A stretch of DNA of 64,000 bases, taken from positions 30,741-94,740 of the forward strand of contig NW_004190465.2 in NCBI RefSeq assembly GCF_000224145.3, in the 5' to 3' direction. Shown here one piece after another: positions 25,041 to 37,220 of the stretch; the stretch's first letter is position 1, and each line of letters starts with the position of its first letter. Under the pieces are notes generated by a model. The model had not been told where the DNA came from. It worked only from the letters and a program-made list of their open reading frames with translations, and did not search any database. The stretch comes from Ciona intestinalis (Eukaryota > Chordata > Ascidiacea > Phlebobranchia > Cionidae). Position numbers and translations under genes: made by a program.

Positions 25041-25344
25041 AACTTATTAATTATAAGAATATCGTGCGTATAGGCTTAAACATACTGACAAATTAAAGCG
25101 AAACTACAAAGCTACACACATAGTAATTCAAAAACGGGCACGGTGTGACTGCTATGTGGCATCCGTGTCATAAGGACTGTCCACCGACTTTTAAATCGAC
25201 ATCTAGTCCGTCGAGTTAGTACATTAAGTGGGACACATTTCACAACCTAAAGGACTCCTTAAAGGCTCAAAGGCATAACAATTCTGAAAGTTAACGCAAC
25301 ACCTGCAATACAAAATGATATAGCAAGGATGTTTTGAAATATAA

Positions 25345-25521
25345 TAGGGTGGGGAAAGATGAAACACCGTTTCATTCTGTTTTCTGAGACGCAAATGAAC
25401 AACTCTCTAAGAATTATAGAGCCGGATAATCACGACTCCCATAGGCCGTTGTTTATTTTTTTAAAAGTCGATCAGGATATTTGGATATTATGTGCTAAAT
25501 GTGTCCCGTCTTTCACCACGC
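25345..25521. mobile_element. Short MITE with GGGGAAAGATGAAACA/GTGTCCC ends
   Basis: Left end TAGGGTGGGGAAAGATGAAA, interior GATCAGGATATTTGGATATT, right side GTGTCCCGTCTTTCACCACG. Member of the about 200-bp family. Confidence 0.7.
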
Positions 25522-25679
25522 AGCTATACTTAAAAAGGCCAAGGATTTCTAACTATTTGGTTAAAATAAAAAAATAATATGAAATGATAGACCTCTGGGT
25601 TTTAGATCATAATAATAACAATAATCATTAATGTACGTCAGTGACAGCTTTCGATAATTTAATTTATTTAGGCGATTTT

Positions 25680-25977
25680 GAATGAATGAATGTTACCTGC
25701 TCTATTTTTTGGCCGGAAAACGACAGTCGTTATTACACGGATTAAACACCTTGTGCCAGCTTACGAGTTACCATCTTTGTTATTTTGTTGTTTTTTTCCC
25801 TTTTTATGTATGGCTGATAATTTGGACAACCCATTAGTGACCATCACTGGGTTAGAGCAATTGCCGTAAAGTATCTTACACAAGGACACATAGGCCAACA
25901 ATGGTAGCAGCGACGAGCCTTGAACCCAATACCTCCGAGTTAAAGGTATGGGCGCTAACCACTTTGGTACGGCGCCA
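25680..25977 (-). repeat. SINE copy, reverse
   Basis: Tail GAATGAATGTTACCTGCTCT, body TTGTGCCAGCTTACGAGTTA and ATGTATGGCTGATAATTTGG, head side CACTTTGGTACGGCGCC. Confidence 0.85.
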
Positions 25978-25986
25978 GTGTCGTAA

Positions 25987-26184
25987 TATAGTAGGATGGG
26001 GGAAGATGGGACACCTTTAACACGTGACATCCAAATGTCCTGAACAGGTTTCAAACATTTTACAACGGCCTATAGGAGTCCTGGAAATACGGTTTTATAT
26101 TTCTTTAAATGTTCTTTGTTTAGTATCAAATGCGACGAGAAAATAGAATGAAAAGGTGTCCCATCTTTCCCCACCCTACTATAT
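25987..26184. mobile_element. Short MITE, intact inverted ends
   Basis: Left TAGTAGGATGGGGGAAGATG, right CATCTTTCCCCACCCTACTA, followed by TATA. About 200 bp, no ORF. Confidence 0.8.
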
Positions 26185-27084
26185 ATATTCGTTCCTATTG
26201 GTATATTCGTACAGGGCGCTGTTTCATATTTGATATATTTGTAAGGGCGCATCTGTAAATTATAAGTAAAATTTGCTTAATAAACTAGCACAAAATATTT
26301 TTTTTAGTAGTCCTTACCTTTTCTATGCTACAAACAACATACCAACTCATTTTTGCTAACTTTAAATCAAAAACTAAAGTTTTAACGTGAAAACGTCGTG
26401 TCTGGGACATTTTCAACGGAGGGTTGTAATAAATTCGGATCAAGTGGTCATTGTATTTGCATGCGCAGTAGTTTCTAGGGGCAAGCGCAATAGCGCGAGA
26501 TATACACATATATCAATCGGGACGAATATATCACGGCAACAGACTTTTCTGTAGAATTGTTAGTTTGAAGTTAACAACCCACCACTGGGCTGGATAAATT
26601 ACTCTTAATTGAACTACCTTTGTGATATCAAATTAGCACTGCGTTACAGCAAAACACAATTAAACTTTGGAACTTGATTGTATTATAAATATTTACACAT
26701 TTTTCACATCAATTAAGGAAACAGCAAAAAACAAATAATAACACAAATCAAATCACAAACTAATGAGAAACAGTTACAGATTAAATCCATGAATTCCGAC
26801 ACAGTGTTTTAAACACAACTAATGTGGTGGTTTGAAGATAACAAGTATGGACGACGATTTATTGCAAGTGTTTCAGCTGTTATTGTTCATCAAGCATACG
26901 GCTGCATGATATTTAACTGAATAAATAGGAAACGACGTAAAGAATTGTTCGTTACAATGTAGGGCCTTTTGATGATATCTGTTAATAAAGGTACGATTAT
27001 GTACAAAGGTTTCACGAAAATAAAAACACCGAGTAAAAAAGTAACTTGTACGAAGTACACGTATATTATACTTGTTAGAAAAAA

Positions 27085-27350
27085 TGGTAACTTGATAATC
27101 TTCGCGTGGCGAGAAAACGAGTCGTTATAACACGTGTGTTCACTTTCATATATCTCGTGTCAGCTTACGAGTAACAACGAAGTTGACTTTGTTTTTCTGT
27201 ATGGTTGGCAATTTATACAACCCGTCAGTGAACAACGGGTTTGAGCAACTATCATATAATGTTTTGCCTCAAAGGCCCAAGGTGCTAGCAACGAAGTGTT
27301 TTAAACCGTATAACTTCTGAGCTAGACGGAGACGCCTCACTGTGCAATGG
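27085..27350 (-). repeat. Degenerate SINE copy, reverse
   Basis: Recognisable by CTTCGCGTGGCGAGAAAACG, CTCGTGTCAGCTTACGAGTA and TGTATGGTTGGCAATTTATA. Confidence 0.65.
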
Positions 27351-28072
27351 GCCAGGGTTAACTATATCGCATTATGAATTGCTTAGAGAAATTTTTGCCA
27401 ACTCGATAAATACTAATTATGTGATAAATAGGCGGGTTAGTCGCAAACATTCATTCGATTTTTTTGTAAAAATTTACATCGATTGTGACAACTAGTTAAG
27501 GTTTAAAGCAAATGCATGAAAACAAACACTAAGAACAAAAGTTCGACAACAAATTGGAAAGGATCACATTTACACATTCTACTTATCAAACAAAAAACAC
27601 TTTTCAACAAAAACAATAAATAAATTTATCATTCAGTATTTTTAATCAAGACTGCTAAAAATAGGGAATGATAAGCACGTAATATTGATCGTCGTGCGTC
27701 GATGGCGGATCGATGATTGAATACGCAATCAACGATTGATGGGAAACCAGTAAACGACAGCGGGCTTTTGGGAATTAATATCCAAGCCTAACTAATTTAC
27801 TTTTTCAGATCAATTTTATTTATCCAATTATTAAGTGTCTTTAAGACATGACCTTATATGACACAATCGATGGAGTGTGTGATATACATGTCAGTCTGAA
27901 CACGTAAATTTGATGCAAATCGCCAGCGACTGTAATATTTCGCAATTTTAACTGCAATTCCGAATGTTACTCTTGGTTTAAAGATGAAACAATTGTTAAC
28001 GTGTACAGTATTGTTTAATTTTTATTTAACATTATACGCGGATTTATTCGTTACGTTTACGAATATATTTGA

Positions 28073-28079
28073 CTTTATT
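28073..28079 (-). terminator. Poly(A) signal overlapping the stop codon of the NFU1-like gene
   Basis: On the reverse strand the end reads CTA TGA ATAAAG, so AATAAA begins inside the stop codon. A second reading of the last exon (acceptor 5 bases later) would stop slightly earlier. Confidence 0.5.
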
Positions 28080-31000
28080 CATAGCTTCATGTTACGGCTG
28101 TCGTTCTGCGATAAATTCTCGTCTCTTTTCTGATTTTAGGTAAGAGAATCTCCGTTATCGTGATTGGAGTGATAAACAAATTCATGCTGTATTAATACGA
28201 GCCAACGGCCTTTTGGCTGACATTTAACACCAAAAGCCGCAAAATTAAAAGACGCGAATTCAATGATACATAAAAGAAGACGCATTTACATTATAGTTAC
28301 CTGAACAACAGATGTAACACAAGGTACATGATACTGAAGTAGAAGTAGAGTGGCCGAAGTAATAGCATTGGTGGCTTTAGGTGTGTAGAGACAAGAGCCG
28401 AGTAACAACACATAGACCGTTCCATTACCACGATTAAAATCCTGAAAACATATGTTTGTTGGATTGCGAATCTATGACAAAACAATTGTTGTTGTGGTGC
28501 TTACTTTATATATGACGTCACCTCCTTCATCTTGTACAGTTGGTCGGATGCGTGAGTTGATGAGGTCATCAATGACGTATTCTATGTCATCAAGTTTACC
28601 GTATGCAACACATTCACCTGTATGGTTGTAAGTCATCGTTTATTTATCCTTGCATGGCATAGCAAAACTACGAGTGTTCTATTGCATACCATTTTTAATG
28701 GTTTGTAATTTTTTAAAAACATTTTGTATGACTGTAAATCTGGACAATCCATTAGTGACCTCTGGGTTGAAGCAATTACTTCCAAGTTGTTTGCACAAGA
28801 ACACATGTCATACCCCACACCTTTGATATTTTAACCTGGTATCCAGTAGTAACAAGTCAAGTGCTGCAACCACCCAACCACGGTGCTTGGTTATTATGCG
28901 AGCACATTATGCATTAAGCATTAGCACATAATGATTTTTGAATATAATAATATTAATAATAACTTTGTTTGTCACTTTAATTACGGTAATGAAGATTTAA
29001 AAGAATTTTAAACAAAAAGAAAGAAAATAGCAACAAAACAAGATTGTTAAACTACACGAACAATTTTGACTTACCTGATTCTTTATGGTAATGTAACCTC
29101 TTCGATTGATGGTGTGTTGTGGTTGGGAGTTGAGAGGCAAAGAAATTGATCAAAGTCGCTACAATTATTGGTTTAATTGAACTCCATTGTGGAGATAAGG
29201 TGTCTGTATTCTTCTGCATGTATTAGAACAAGTTGGTTAAAATTTGTTGAATATTGATAACCAATTAAATTTATTTACCTTAGAGTTGGTTGCCATTAAG
29301 ATTTACCAACTAATTAATTGAATGAAATTACATGGAAATGGAAGAAAATCATATTATACAAGACCTGTGCTAATCTTAATGGTTTTAAGTTTTCTAAGTA
29401 TTATATATTTAAATGTTTATAACGGTGTACTTTCCCAAACAAATTTATAACAAGCAAGCTTTTGGAAATTGGTCTTTTGGGAAAGGCTTAACAATCTGTT
29501 AGCCTGAGTATTGATTTAGGTTTGCAGTTGGACAAAGGAATGTTACATTAAAGCAGCCAATAAGCATACAAGAATTTTATATGCATATAAAATATCACAC
29601 ATTTGACCACACCAATACTTTTTAACCCCGTTGTCACAATCTGGCAACACTAAGTAGGCACTGGTAGCCAATTAAATTAATTGAGTTAAAAACTTGTGTT
29701 TTACAAAGATTATTGTTGTGAAAGTTGAAATTTTATTGTATGCTTATAAATTTTTATGGGAAATGTAGTTTAAGTAATTAAGTCTGTAAATGTTCTGTTA
29801 ATTCATGTTTAAAATGCAAATTCCTTATTATTTAGATCACAAGTAGAGGTTAGATTATGAAAAGCAATATTCTAATTAAACTGTACATGGGAACACTGTG
29901 AAAAGTGGTGCAAGCGCAGATCAAGCTTGGGAACCACTGCTGTTCGGATAGAGAGAATAAATATTGTTCTTTTCAAGCCGTTTGGGAATTTTTATAATTG
30001 TGAATCATCATGAATCATGATGAAGTATAAACATAAAATAATAAATAATTAATGAAAGTAGTGACTCTTTATGTTAGTTTACCAACACAAATATTCTGAA
30101 CTGTTTTTTGTTAATCAAACTAAGTAACAGTGGGCTAAATATGTAATGATGAAATCCAAATGTGTATATTGTAATCGCCTACTCCACAACATCATATTTT
30201 ATCCATATTAGAGTTTCTTAATCTGTGTGGACTGAAGCAGACCATGGTATGAAGCGAGAATACACAATTAAAACTAAAGGGTTTTGATGTGAAAAATTTT
30301 AATATATTATTTATATATATATATATGTTTTTAAAATTTGTTGTAAAATACAGGATTTTAAAAAACATTGGATCCAAGTGTACGGTGACCCTAAATGTTA
30401 TTTAACACTTATCCTACTGAGAATATTAACTTGAAATAATTCCTTAAACTACAAGCTTACAAAGTTAGTACATGGCCCAGATGGCTGTTCGTGTACATAC
30501 ATAAGATGTAACATGAGTAACAACACTGAGAAACATAAAATATTTATCAAGCAATCAATGAAAGGAAAGTGAGAAGTTACCTGTACGTGGATGTGTTTTG
30601 TAAACAATGTAACGCTCTCAATGCCATCTATCTTCATTATTTGTCTGTTTAAAAAAATGAAATACTATGGAACATAATCCTTATTATTTATATATTATAT
30701 ATACATAATCACTATTTAAAAAAACAAAATAAAAAATCAAATAAAAAAATAGCTTGCTAAAATAGTTCTTTTTAGAATTAAAAAAATATATATGAAGCGG
30801 CAATAACCAAAACTAACATGGTATGACATACCTAATTACCTAAAAAAATACAGATAGGTAGGAATGTAGGATCAAACAAATGTTCTACTAAAATATTAGG
30901 TCTATAAAAACCATCTAACAAATCTAGTCATAATTGACCTAACTTTTAAAAAACGAAGGGTACATTTAAGTGATAGGTCACAATACCATTGTTTTCTAAT

Positions 31001-34000
31001 TGGATAGTGGCATTTTTCCAATTACCACGGAGACCTTGATCAATATATTACATGAATGTGCCTGAATCTATTTTACGACTTCATTGTTTGGTGGATACTA
31101 GTGCACACTACTTACCCATGAATTTAATGTGCATATGAATATATATAATCATTTCGTTGAACCATAAAATGTGCAATTATTTTCTGTTTTTTTAACCATA
31201 TGTATAATGCAATTACTTTACCAATTCTATCCTAATTTCTAAACAACAATAAATGTTTAAATTGAACTTAGAATTAACAACTGTACAATTAGATGTTCTC
31301 TAAACGCCCCAAACTCACTATCATTACCTTACTAATGGTGAATGATAACAAGGATGTCTTGAATGATATTTAATCTTCTGCTCATTTAAATTGTGCAACA
31401 CTGGACAGCCTGGATGGAATATCATGGACCTCCCACTTTCAACCTCAACTGAATGGATGTTCAAACTCGGAGCTAAAGATCATGTAAGAAATATAAGTGA
31501 GGTGAACGCTTCTTAATATTAGTTGCATAGCAAATTGGGCACAGTATAAGGTGCTTAGGTTGTGACAAAACACAAGCAGTTAGTAGAATTTATAAAAAAA
31601 AATATTTGTAAATGTGTTTTAAAAATTGTAATTAATTTGTGGTGCATACTAAAACTACTAAGCTTAGTTTTATGGAGCCTCAAACATTATACAGTCTAAC
31701 TTTACTTTAACGTGTTCCAAACTTCAAGCAAGTAACTGTAAATGATAGACTTTTTATAAAAAAAATGTATATATACCTGCAAATACTGCTGATTAATTTG
31801 AATTACTTGTCTTATAAAATGCCAAGGAAAAAACATGCATAAAGCCATAGATTAATATAACACAACATGGTTAACCAAATTAAATTGGATTTTAGGTTTA
31901 TGTACAAAATAAAATGATAGACTGCCATACCTAAATATTTCTGCTTGTTGGGTTATTATTACATGACCATGCAAAAGACTCTCACAACATCAAAGCAATC
32001 CAAACATAGAAATGATGAAACAAATATCAACATCTTGTTTGAAGGTTACCTATGTAATGTGGGACTGTAAGATATTATTTTTTTGTGAAAAGATTGCTAA
32101 ATAGAGTTATAAAAGGGTGGGGGAAGATGGGACACCTTTTCATTCTATTTTCTTGTCCCATTTGGTAGTAGACAAAGAAAATTAAAAGAATTATAAAACC
32201 GTATTTTCATGGCTACCGTTGAATATTGTGAATTGTTTAAAATACGACCTGAACATTTGGATATTATGTGTTAAAGGTGTCCTGCCTTCCCCCACAGTAC
32301 TATATATTTATATTTGCATGTTTTTAACTACATGCCTTTTCTTAATCATGGCAGCTTTGTCTTCTAAATACAGAGGTTCCTAAAGTGGGCGCTATTAAAA
32401 AAAGGTTGGGGAAACACCGCACTAAAACAACTTTTAATAAATTTCTTCATATTAAAACTTAAAGTACACTACTGTACAACACTCAACACACCGTGCATCC
32501 ATTTAAATATTCATATCAACACACATATATAATATTAAATAATCGTAAATATATTAAATTTAAAATACACCACTGTTTCCAGACTTTTTTAGAAGATGTT
32601 TTTAAAAATGTTTAACATAACCAAAACCATGCAGCAGTTCAACTACATGCAACAACAAGTCACAAGCATCCATAGTTGCTGTAAACATAATATATTCTTT
32701 CGTATATACTGTACATTGTACATATAGGGGCCTAACATAGTTAGACAAAATGCAAGATATGTGTATATACCCTAAACATAAATCAGAGTATCGACTATCA
32801 TTTGTAGACTACCCAGTAATCAGTATAAATGCATAAACAATTGAATAGGCTAGTCTATATTACAAACATGTCTTAACGTAATCACTATACAGTAGTGATA
32901 GTGCAATGGTCAGTCTATTTACCAAAAAAGCTAATAATGTGACATGAAAAAAGTTCATGCTTTCACCGGCACAAACTTTTATCTTTTAAAACTTATGTGT
33001 GCTTTGTCTTTTTAAAAGTTAGGCGCCTATAATACTGTATAATTTCAAAAATTGTTCTAAACACAACCAAACAAGAAATGATCATGGAGAACACATTGTT
33101 CCTACTAAAGGGTTTTAACATACATATATATATATATACAAATAAGTTACCTACCATTTTTCACAACAACAAGACCAGGTCTCGCAACCATTATATTCCG
33201 ACTTAAGACATTTCTTAACGCTGGTTCTTCTTCATAAATATTGTAAGTGTTTCCAGCTAGTTGTTCATAGTTGCATTTTGTTTGGTTAAGAGTTGGTGCT
33301 TTAGATATTGTGTATTTGTATTGATTGCTTCGGTGGATTGTAGAAACACTGTTTAGCATATTTGAAAAGTTAATATTTTTAACAAAAGATTTATTCATTC
33401 TTCTTAAAACAGGTAATCCACATTAGCAAAGTCTAATCTTTATCTGTTATGTAACTTGCTTAATCGTCACTGGGTGGAAAACGACGGTCGTCACATACCA
33501 GTAACAAATAATGTAACTGTCAAACTGTGTGCGTGGTTGTTTTAGACAAACTATTAGTGACCACTGGAACCTGAGTTGGAGCAATTGCCATAAAGTATCT
33601 TGCCCAAGGACACATGCGCCCACAATCCTAACAGTGCTAAAGGACCTTAAACCATCACCTCTTCAGTTAGAGACATGCTGAACACTGAGCTACGACAGCA
33701 GTGTTATTGCAGCTTAAGATATAAAAACTGTGCAATGCAATGTGAATCATACTTGTGTATAGAACTGACTAAATCACTAAGTTATCATAAAGGCCAAACA
33801 AATTAATTATACAATCGGTATTTTGAAAAAATCATACTCTCAACCTGAGAAACTCACTATAAACATTAAACACCAGCAATGATAGGAATACCTGATACAT
33901 TCCAAACCCAGGTAGCTAAGACAGTTTAAACTGTCAATAAAGTCGGTATAAAACTCACCTTACTTCTGATGTAGATTGCCGTGAAAAAGGTGTACAAAAC

Positions 34001-34002
34001 AT
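28079..34002 (-). CDS. Divergent NFU1-type mitochondrial iron-sulfur scaffold protein lacking the CXXC motif
   Basis: Exons: possible first coding exon 34002-33959, then 33402-33155, 31472-31328, 30644-30581, 29213-29075, 28617-28505, 28441-28301, 28129-28079 (stop TGA). From the internal ATG at 33398 this gives 298 residues. The order of matches to animal NFU1 is clear: I-F-H-P-G-x-P-V-L, S-P-L-V-R-Q-I-M-K-I-D-G-I-E-S-V (N-terminal NFU domain), I-K-P-I-I-V-A-T-L-I-N-F-F-A-S, then the NifU core S-R-I-R-P-T-V-Q-D-E-G-G-D-V-I-Y-K and L-x-G-S-C-x-x-x-P. Where NFU1 has C-x-x-C this protein reads C-L-Y-T, so one of the two cluster-binding Cys is absent. The N-terminus is long and basic, consistent with a mitochondrial presequence. 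It may be a degenerate paralogue or have a changed function. No frameshift or internal stop is seen. Confidence 0.8.
28635..28893 (-). repeat. Degenerate SINE copy, reverse, in an NFU1-like intron
   Basis: TTATTTATCCTTGCATGGC, GACTGTAAATCTGGACAATC and CATTAGTGACCTCTGGGTTG mark the family. It starts only about 20 bases from the acceptor of the exon beginning at 28617. Confidence 0.65.
28960..29055. repeat. Third, looser copy of the 6.0-6.4 kb repeat
   Basis: TTTGTCACTTTAATTACGGTA and AACAAAACAAGATTGTTAAA parallel the copies at 6.03 and 23.1 kb. Confidence 0.4.
32113..32312. mobile_element. Short MITE, intact ends, in an NFU1-like intron
   Basis: Left GGGTGGGGGAAGATGGGACA, right TGTCCTGCCTTCCCCCACAG followed by TACTATAT. 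The interior keeps AATTATAAAACCGTATTTTC. Confidence 0.8.
33448..33703 (-). repeat. SINE copy, reverse, diverged
   Basis: GTGGAAAACGACGGTCGTCA, TTGGAGCAATTGCCATAAAG and TTGCCCAAGGACACATGCGC. It lies in the probable first intron of the NFU1-like gene. Confidence 0.7.
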
Positions 34003-35518
34003 GGTGGAAATGGAACAGTTATAGAACATTATACATCTAATTTGATTTTTAAACCATCCTATACTTAAAACTCTACTCTAAATGTAAAGTAAACATTTTT
34101 ATTCCTTGGATTACCTTAAATTAAAAAAAGGTTTATTCCTTGGATTACCTTAAATTAAAAAAAGGTTGTAACTTCCGCACTGAATAATATTTATATTAAA
34201 AAGTATATTAAAGAAAGTATATTAAAAACAAAACCAACAAAACATCCGTTACTACCATAATACTGGCTTACTACGAACAAAAAACTACCCCTGACATTCT
34301 GACAGAATCCTCGATAACATTGGAGTCCAGTGATGCTTAGCAAATCTTGTCAGAAAAAAGGGTCAACATTTAGCGCTACAACGTATCCAAAGCTTTTTTC
34401 TATAAAATTCATGAATAAATAATATTCTTCGGCAAACATTAATATCCATAATTCATATTTTCGAAATTATTTTTTATTTTACTAATGAATTTAGATTCGT
34501 ACTACCAGCAGAACGGACCGAAAACGATGCTGACATAGTCAATTCGTATTCGTATACTATATACCAGAACTACCTTATGTTCATGTTTATAAGCAGGTAC
34601 CTTATAAGCAGGTTTTAGCACTTCGAAATATTTTGCTATAGCTAGTATTTCGAGTGGTAGTTTTAATCTTATTCCTCATGGGCTTCTCTAAAACACGCAA
34701 TCTACGCAATCTACACAATCTACACAATCTTCTCTAAAACACGCAATCTTCTCTAAAACATGCAATCTTCTCTAAAACACGCAATCTACGCAGTCTTGTT
34801 TTGTCAAATTAGTAAACGAAGTTTTTTAAATAAATAATTATATTATTTAACCAAATATGTCCTAACTAAACTAACGCAATCTATAGAATTAACACATAGC
34901 GCCACCTTTCGGTCAAGTCACGCAATCTACACAATCGGATATATACATAATCTACACAGGCTAATTTTGCTAAAAAGTTAACCAAGTCTTTTTAAATAAA
35001 TTTATCTGTCATTTAACTGTGGTATACTCAGAATATCAACTCAATCTACAGAACAACACGGTAGACAGTTAACGACAAATTTAAAGTATGCATTGCAGCT
35101 GAACGTCATCAAACGTCAACTTTATGTTTAAAAGTACTCGTTCAACACAGTTTTTTCAATTTGCTAGGTAGTCTAGACCAAGGTGATCTTAGAATACAGA
35201 TAATGTAGCGACCATTTTCGATACCTTCTACTGGTGCCACCAACCTAAAATTTGGACACTGTACTAATTAGACCCCAGCGATACCGATTCTGAAATCAAA
35301 AATTTAAAATTCGAAAAAATATGAATTATGAATATTAATATTCGTCATAAAAACATATTTATAGGATTTTCGCACGCACCAGCTTTGAATATGTTGTACC
35401 GCTACTTAATAGCTACAAAATGAAACATTAATTGATTCGAAAAAATGGGGGCTTGGGTATGAAATATTAAAAAGTATGATCATAACTTGAATCAAATAAA
35501 TATCAAATTTGCAATTTA
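34003..35518. other. Intergenic stretch with short tandem repeats
   Basis: No gene seen. Contains a direct 34-bp duplication (about 34100-34167, unit starting TATTCCTTGGATTACC) and a minisatellite at 34690-34800. Confidence 0.55.
34690..34800. repeat. Minisatellite, CTTCTCTAAAACACGCAAT-type units
   Basis: Tandem units of about 19 bases (CTTCTCTAAAACACGCAAT) mixed with ACGCAATCT/ACACAATCT 9-10-mers. Single related CGCAATCTA pieces continue at about 34875-34960. Confidence 0.7.
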
Positions 35519-37220
35519 TTATGCAAAAATATAACTTACGCATACATCTATGTAGGTCACTAACATACCATTCCCATTAAAAAAAAGATTAANNNNNNNN
35601 NNNNNNNNNNNNNNNNNNNNNNNNNNNNNNNNNNNNNNNNNNNNNNNNNNNNNNNNNNNNNNNNNNNNNNNNNNNNNNNNNNNNNNNNNNNNNNNNNNNN
35701 NNNNNNNNNNNNNNNNNNNNNNNNNNNNNNNNNNNNNNNNNNNNNNNNNNNNNNNNNNNNNNNNNNNNNNNNNNNNNNNNNNNNNNNNNNNNNNNNNNNN
35801 NNNNNNNNNNNNNNNNNNNNNNNNNNNNNNNNNNNNNNNNNNNNNNNNNNNNNNNNNNNNNNNNNNNNNNNNNNNNNNNNNNNNNNNNNNNNNNNNNNNN
35901 NNNNNNNNNNNNNNNNNNNNNNNNNNNNNNNNNNNNNNNNNNNNNNNNNNNNNNNNNNNNNNNNNNNNNNNNNNNNNNNNNNNNNNNNNNNNNNNNNNNN
36001 NNNNNNNNNNNNNNNNNNNNNNNNNNNNNNNNNNNNNNNNNNNNNNNNNNNNNNNNNNNNNNNNNNNNNNNNNNNNNNNNNNNNNNNNNNNNCTTATGCA
36101 ATCTTGAATTGTTTTCATTGGACGCCGTATGGTTGGAATGCCATTTGAAGAGGATAAGGTCAGGTTTAAACAGTGGCAGGCACAGTGCACATAGACAGCT
36201 AACGGATACTGCCTAGATATCACAGCTTGCACTCCTTTTATTTTTCCTGCCATAGACGCTGCGCCGTCGTAGCCCTGCCCTCTAAGCTTATCGGGTTCCA
36301 AACCCCATTGTGTAAGCAACTGGAGTATTTGTACACTCGGGCCTTTCCCCGTTAAATCATCAGCTTCACTAAATCCTAAAAAACTTTCTTTTAACACTGA
36401 TGTATCATCTGGAAGATCATGGACGTATCGCACCACCAGAGACAATTGTTCGGAATTAGTGACGTCGCTCGTTTCATCTGCCAATATTGAGAAAATTCCG
36501 GCTTTCTTGACGTCCTGTACAACTTTTTCTCGAATTTGTTTTGAAATTAGGTCAATAAATTCGTTTTGTATTTTCCAGCTAAGATAAATTGCATTTTTGG
36601 GAGCCTGCTGTATATACGTGATAATCTTGGAGTCTCTGCGCGCTACCAATAAATTTAGAATGGCTTTAAAATTGCCTTCATTGCCTTTTGAATCCAGTGA
36701 AAGCGGTCCACTATCACGGAGACCGCGAAAGGCAATGTTTTGCCTTCCAAGTAAGTGTATACCTGAGGCAAACCCTTCTAAATATTTTTTTTGGAATTTA
36801 AAAGTCGCTGGCTGGCAGAACTTAAGTTGTCGACGACTGTACCAGTACTTAAGGTTTTAAGAAAACTGTCCGATTTAACTGCAGCCGCCAGGTGATATTG
36901 TTTGCTTGCATGCTCCCGTAGAACCTTTCTCCCAACTGCACAGTATTGTGCTCCAGAAATTGCTACTTTTACATGCAGTCCGAGATCTAAACCAGCAACA
37001 GATTTTGGTGCAAATATCACACAGAACTTACAAAAACCCCCTTGCTTTACAGCGCTGTATACCAACCAATTAAATTCTGCGAAATTACTGGAGAACAAAT
37101 CGTTACTTGGGTTGAGGAAATATTTGAAGCTTCTGAGTGAGAAATTACTGGAGAACAATCTAAGTTGGATTTTTGAAAATAATCTGTCAGTTTTCTTATT
37201 TTTCCAGGCGGAGGAGGCAT
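35519..37220 (-). pseudogene. hAT-family (ZMYM1/DUF4371-like) transposase, frame-broken and gapped
   Basis: Read on the reverse strand. A start-like segment from the ATG at 37220 (basic, K-I-R-K-L-T-D-Y-F) lies in a different frame from the next block (37158-36794). That block carries a TTF-type zinc-finger motif, F-C-K-F-C-V-I-F, and H-A-S-K-Q-Y-H. An A-run near 36786-36793 then shifts the frame into a block with R-G-L-R-D, G-N-F-K, the catalytic-type A-D-E-T-S-D, G-Q-G-Y-D-G-A-A-S-M-A-G and V-H-C-A-C-H-C-L-N-L, all typical of hAT transposases with a DUF4371 region. The C-terminal part, including the dimerisation region, is lost in 500 Ns. With at least one frameshift it is probably inactive unless the A-run is a sequencing error. 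Confidence 0.85.
35593..36092. other. Assembly gap (500 N)
   Basis: Lies within the hAT transposase, replacing its C-terminal half. Confidence 0.99.

Larger units (their letters stand above)
24356..28078. other. Intergenic region between RPS23 and the NFU1-like gene
   Basis: Apart from the doubtful exon at 24921-25040, I see repeats only: short MITEs (25345-25521, 25987-26184), SINEs (25680-25977, 27085-27350) and unique AT-rich DNA from 26.6 to 27.0 and 27.4 to 28.0 kb with no supported coding. Confidence 0.55.

Noticed and set aside
34690-34960. CRISPR-like array of short repeats
   Set aside because: The repeats are contiguous or irregularly spaced without unique spacers, in a eukaryotic genome; this is a minisatellite.
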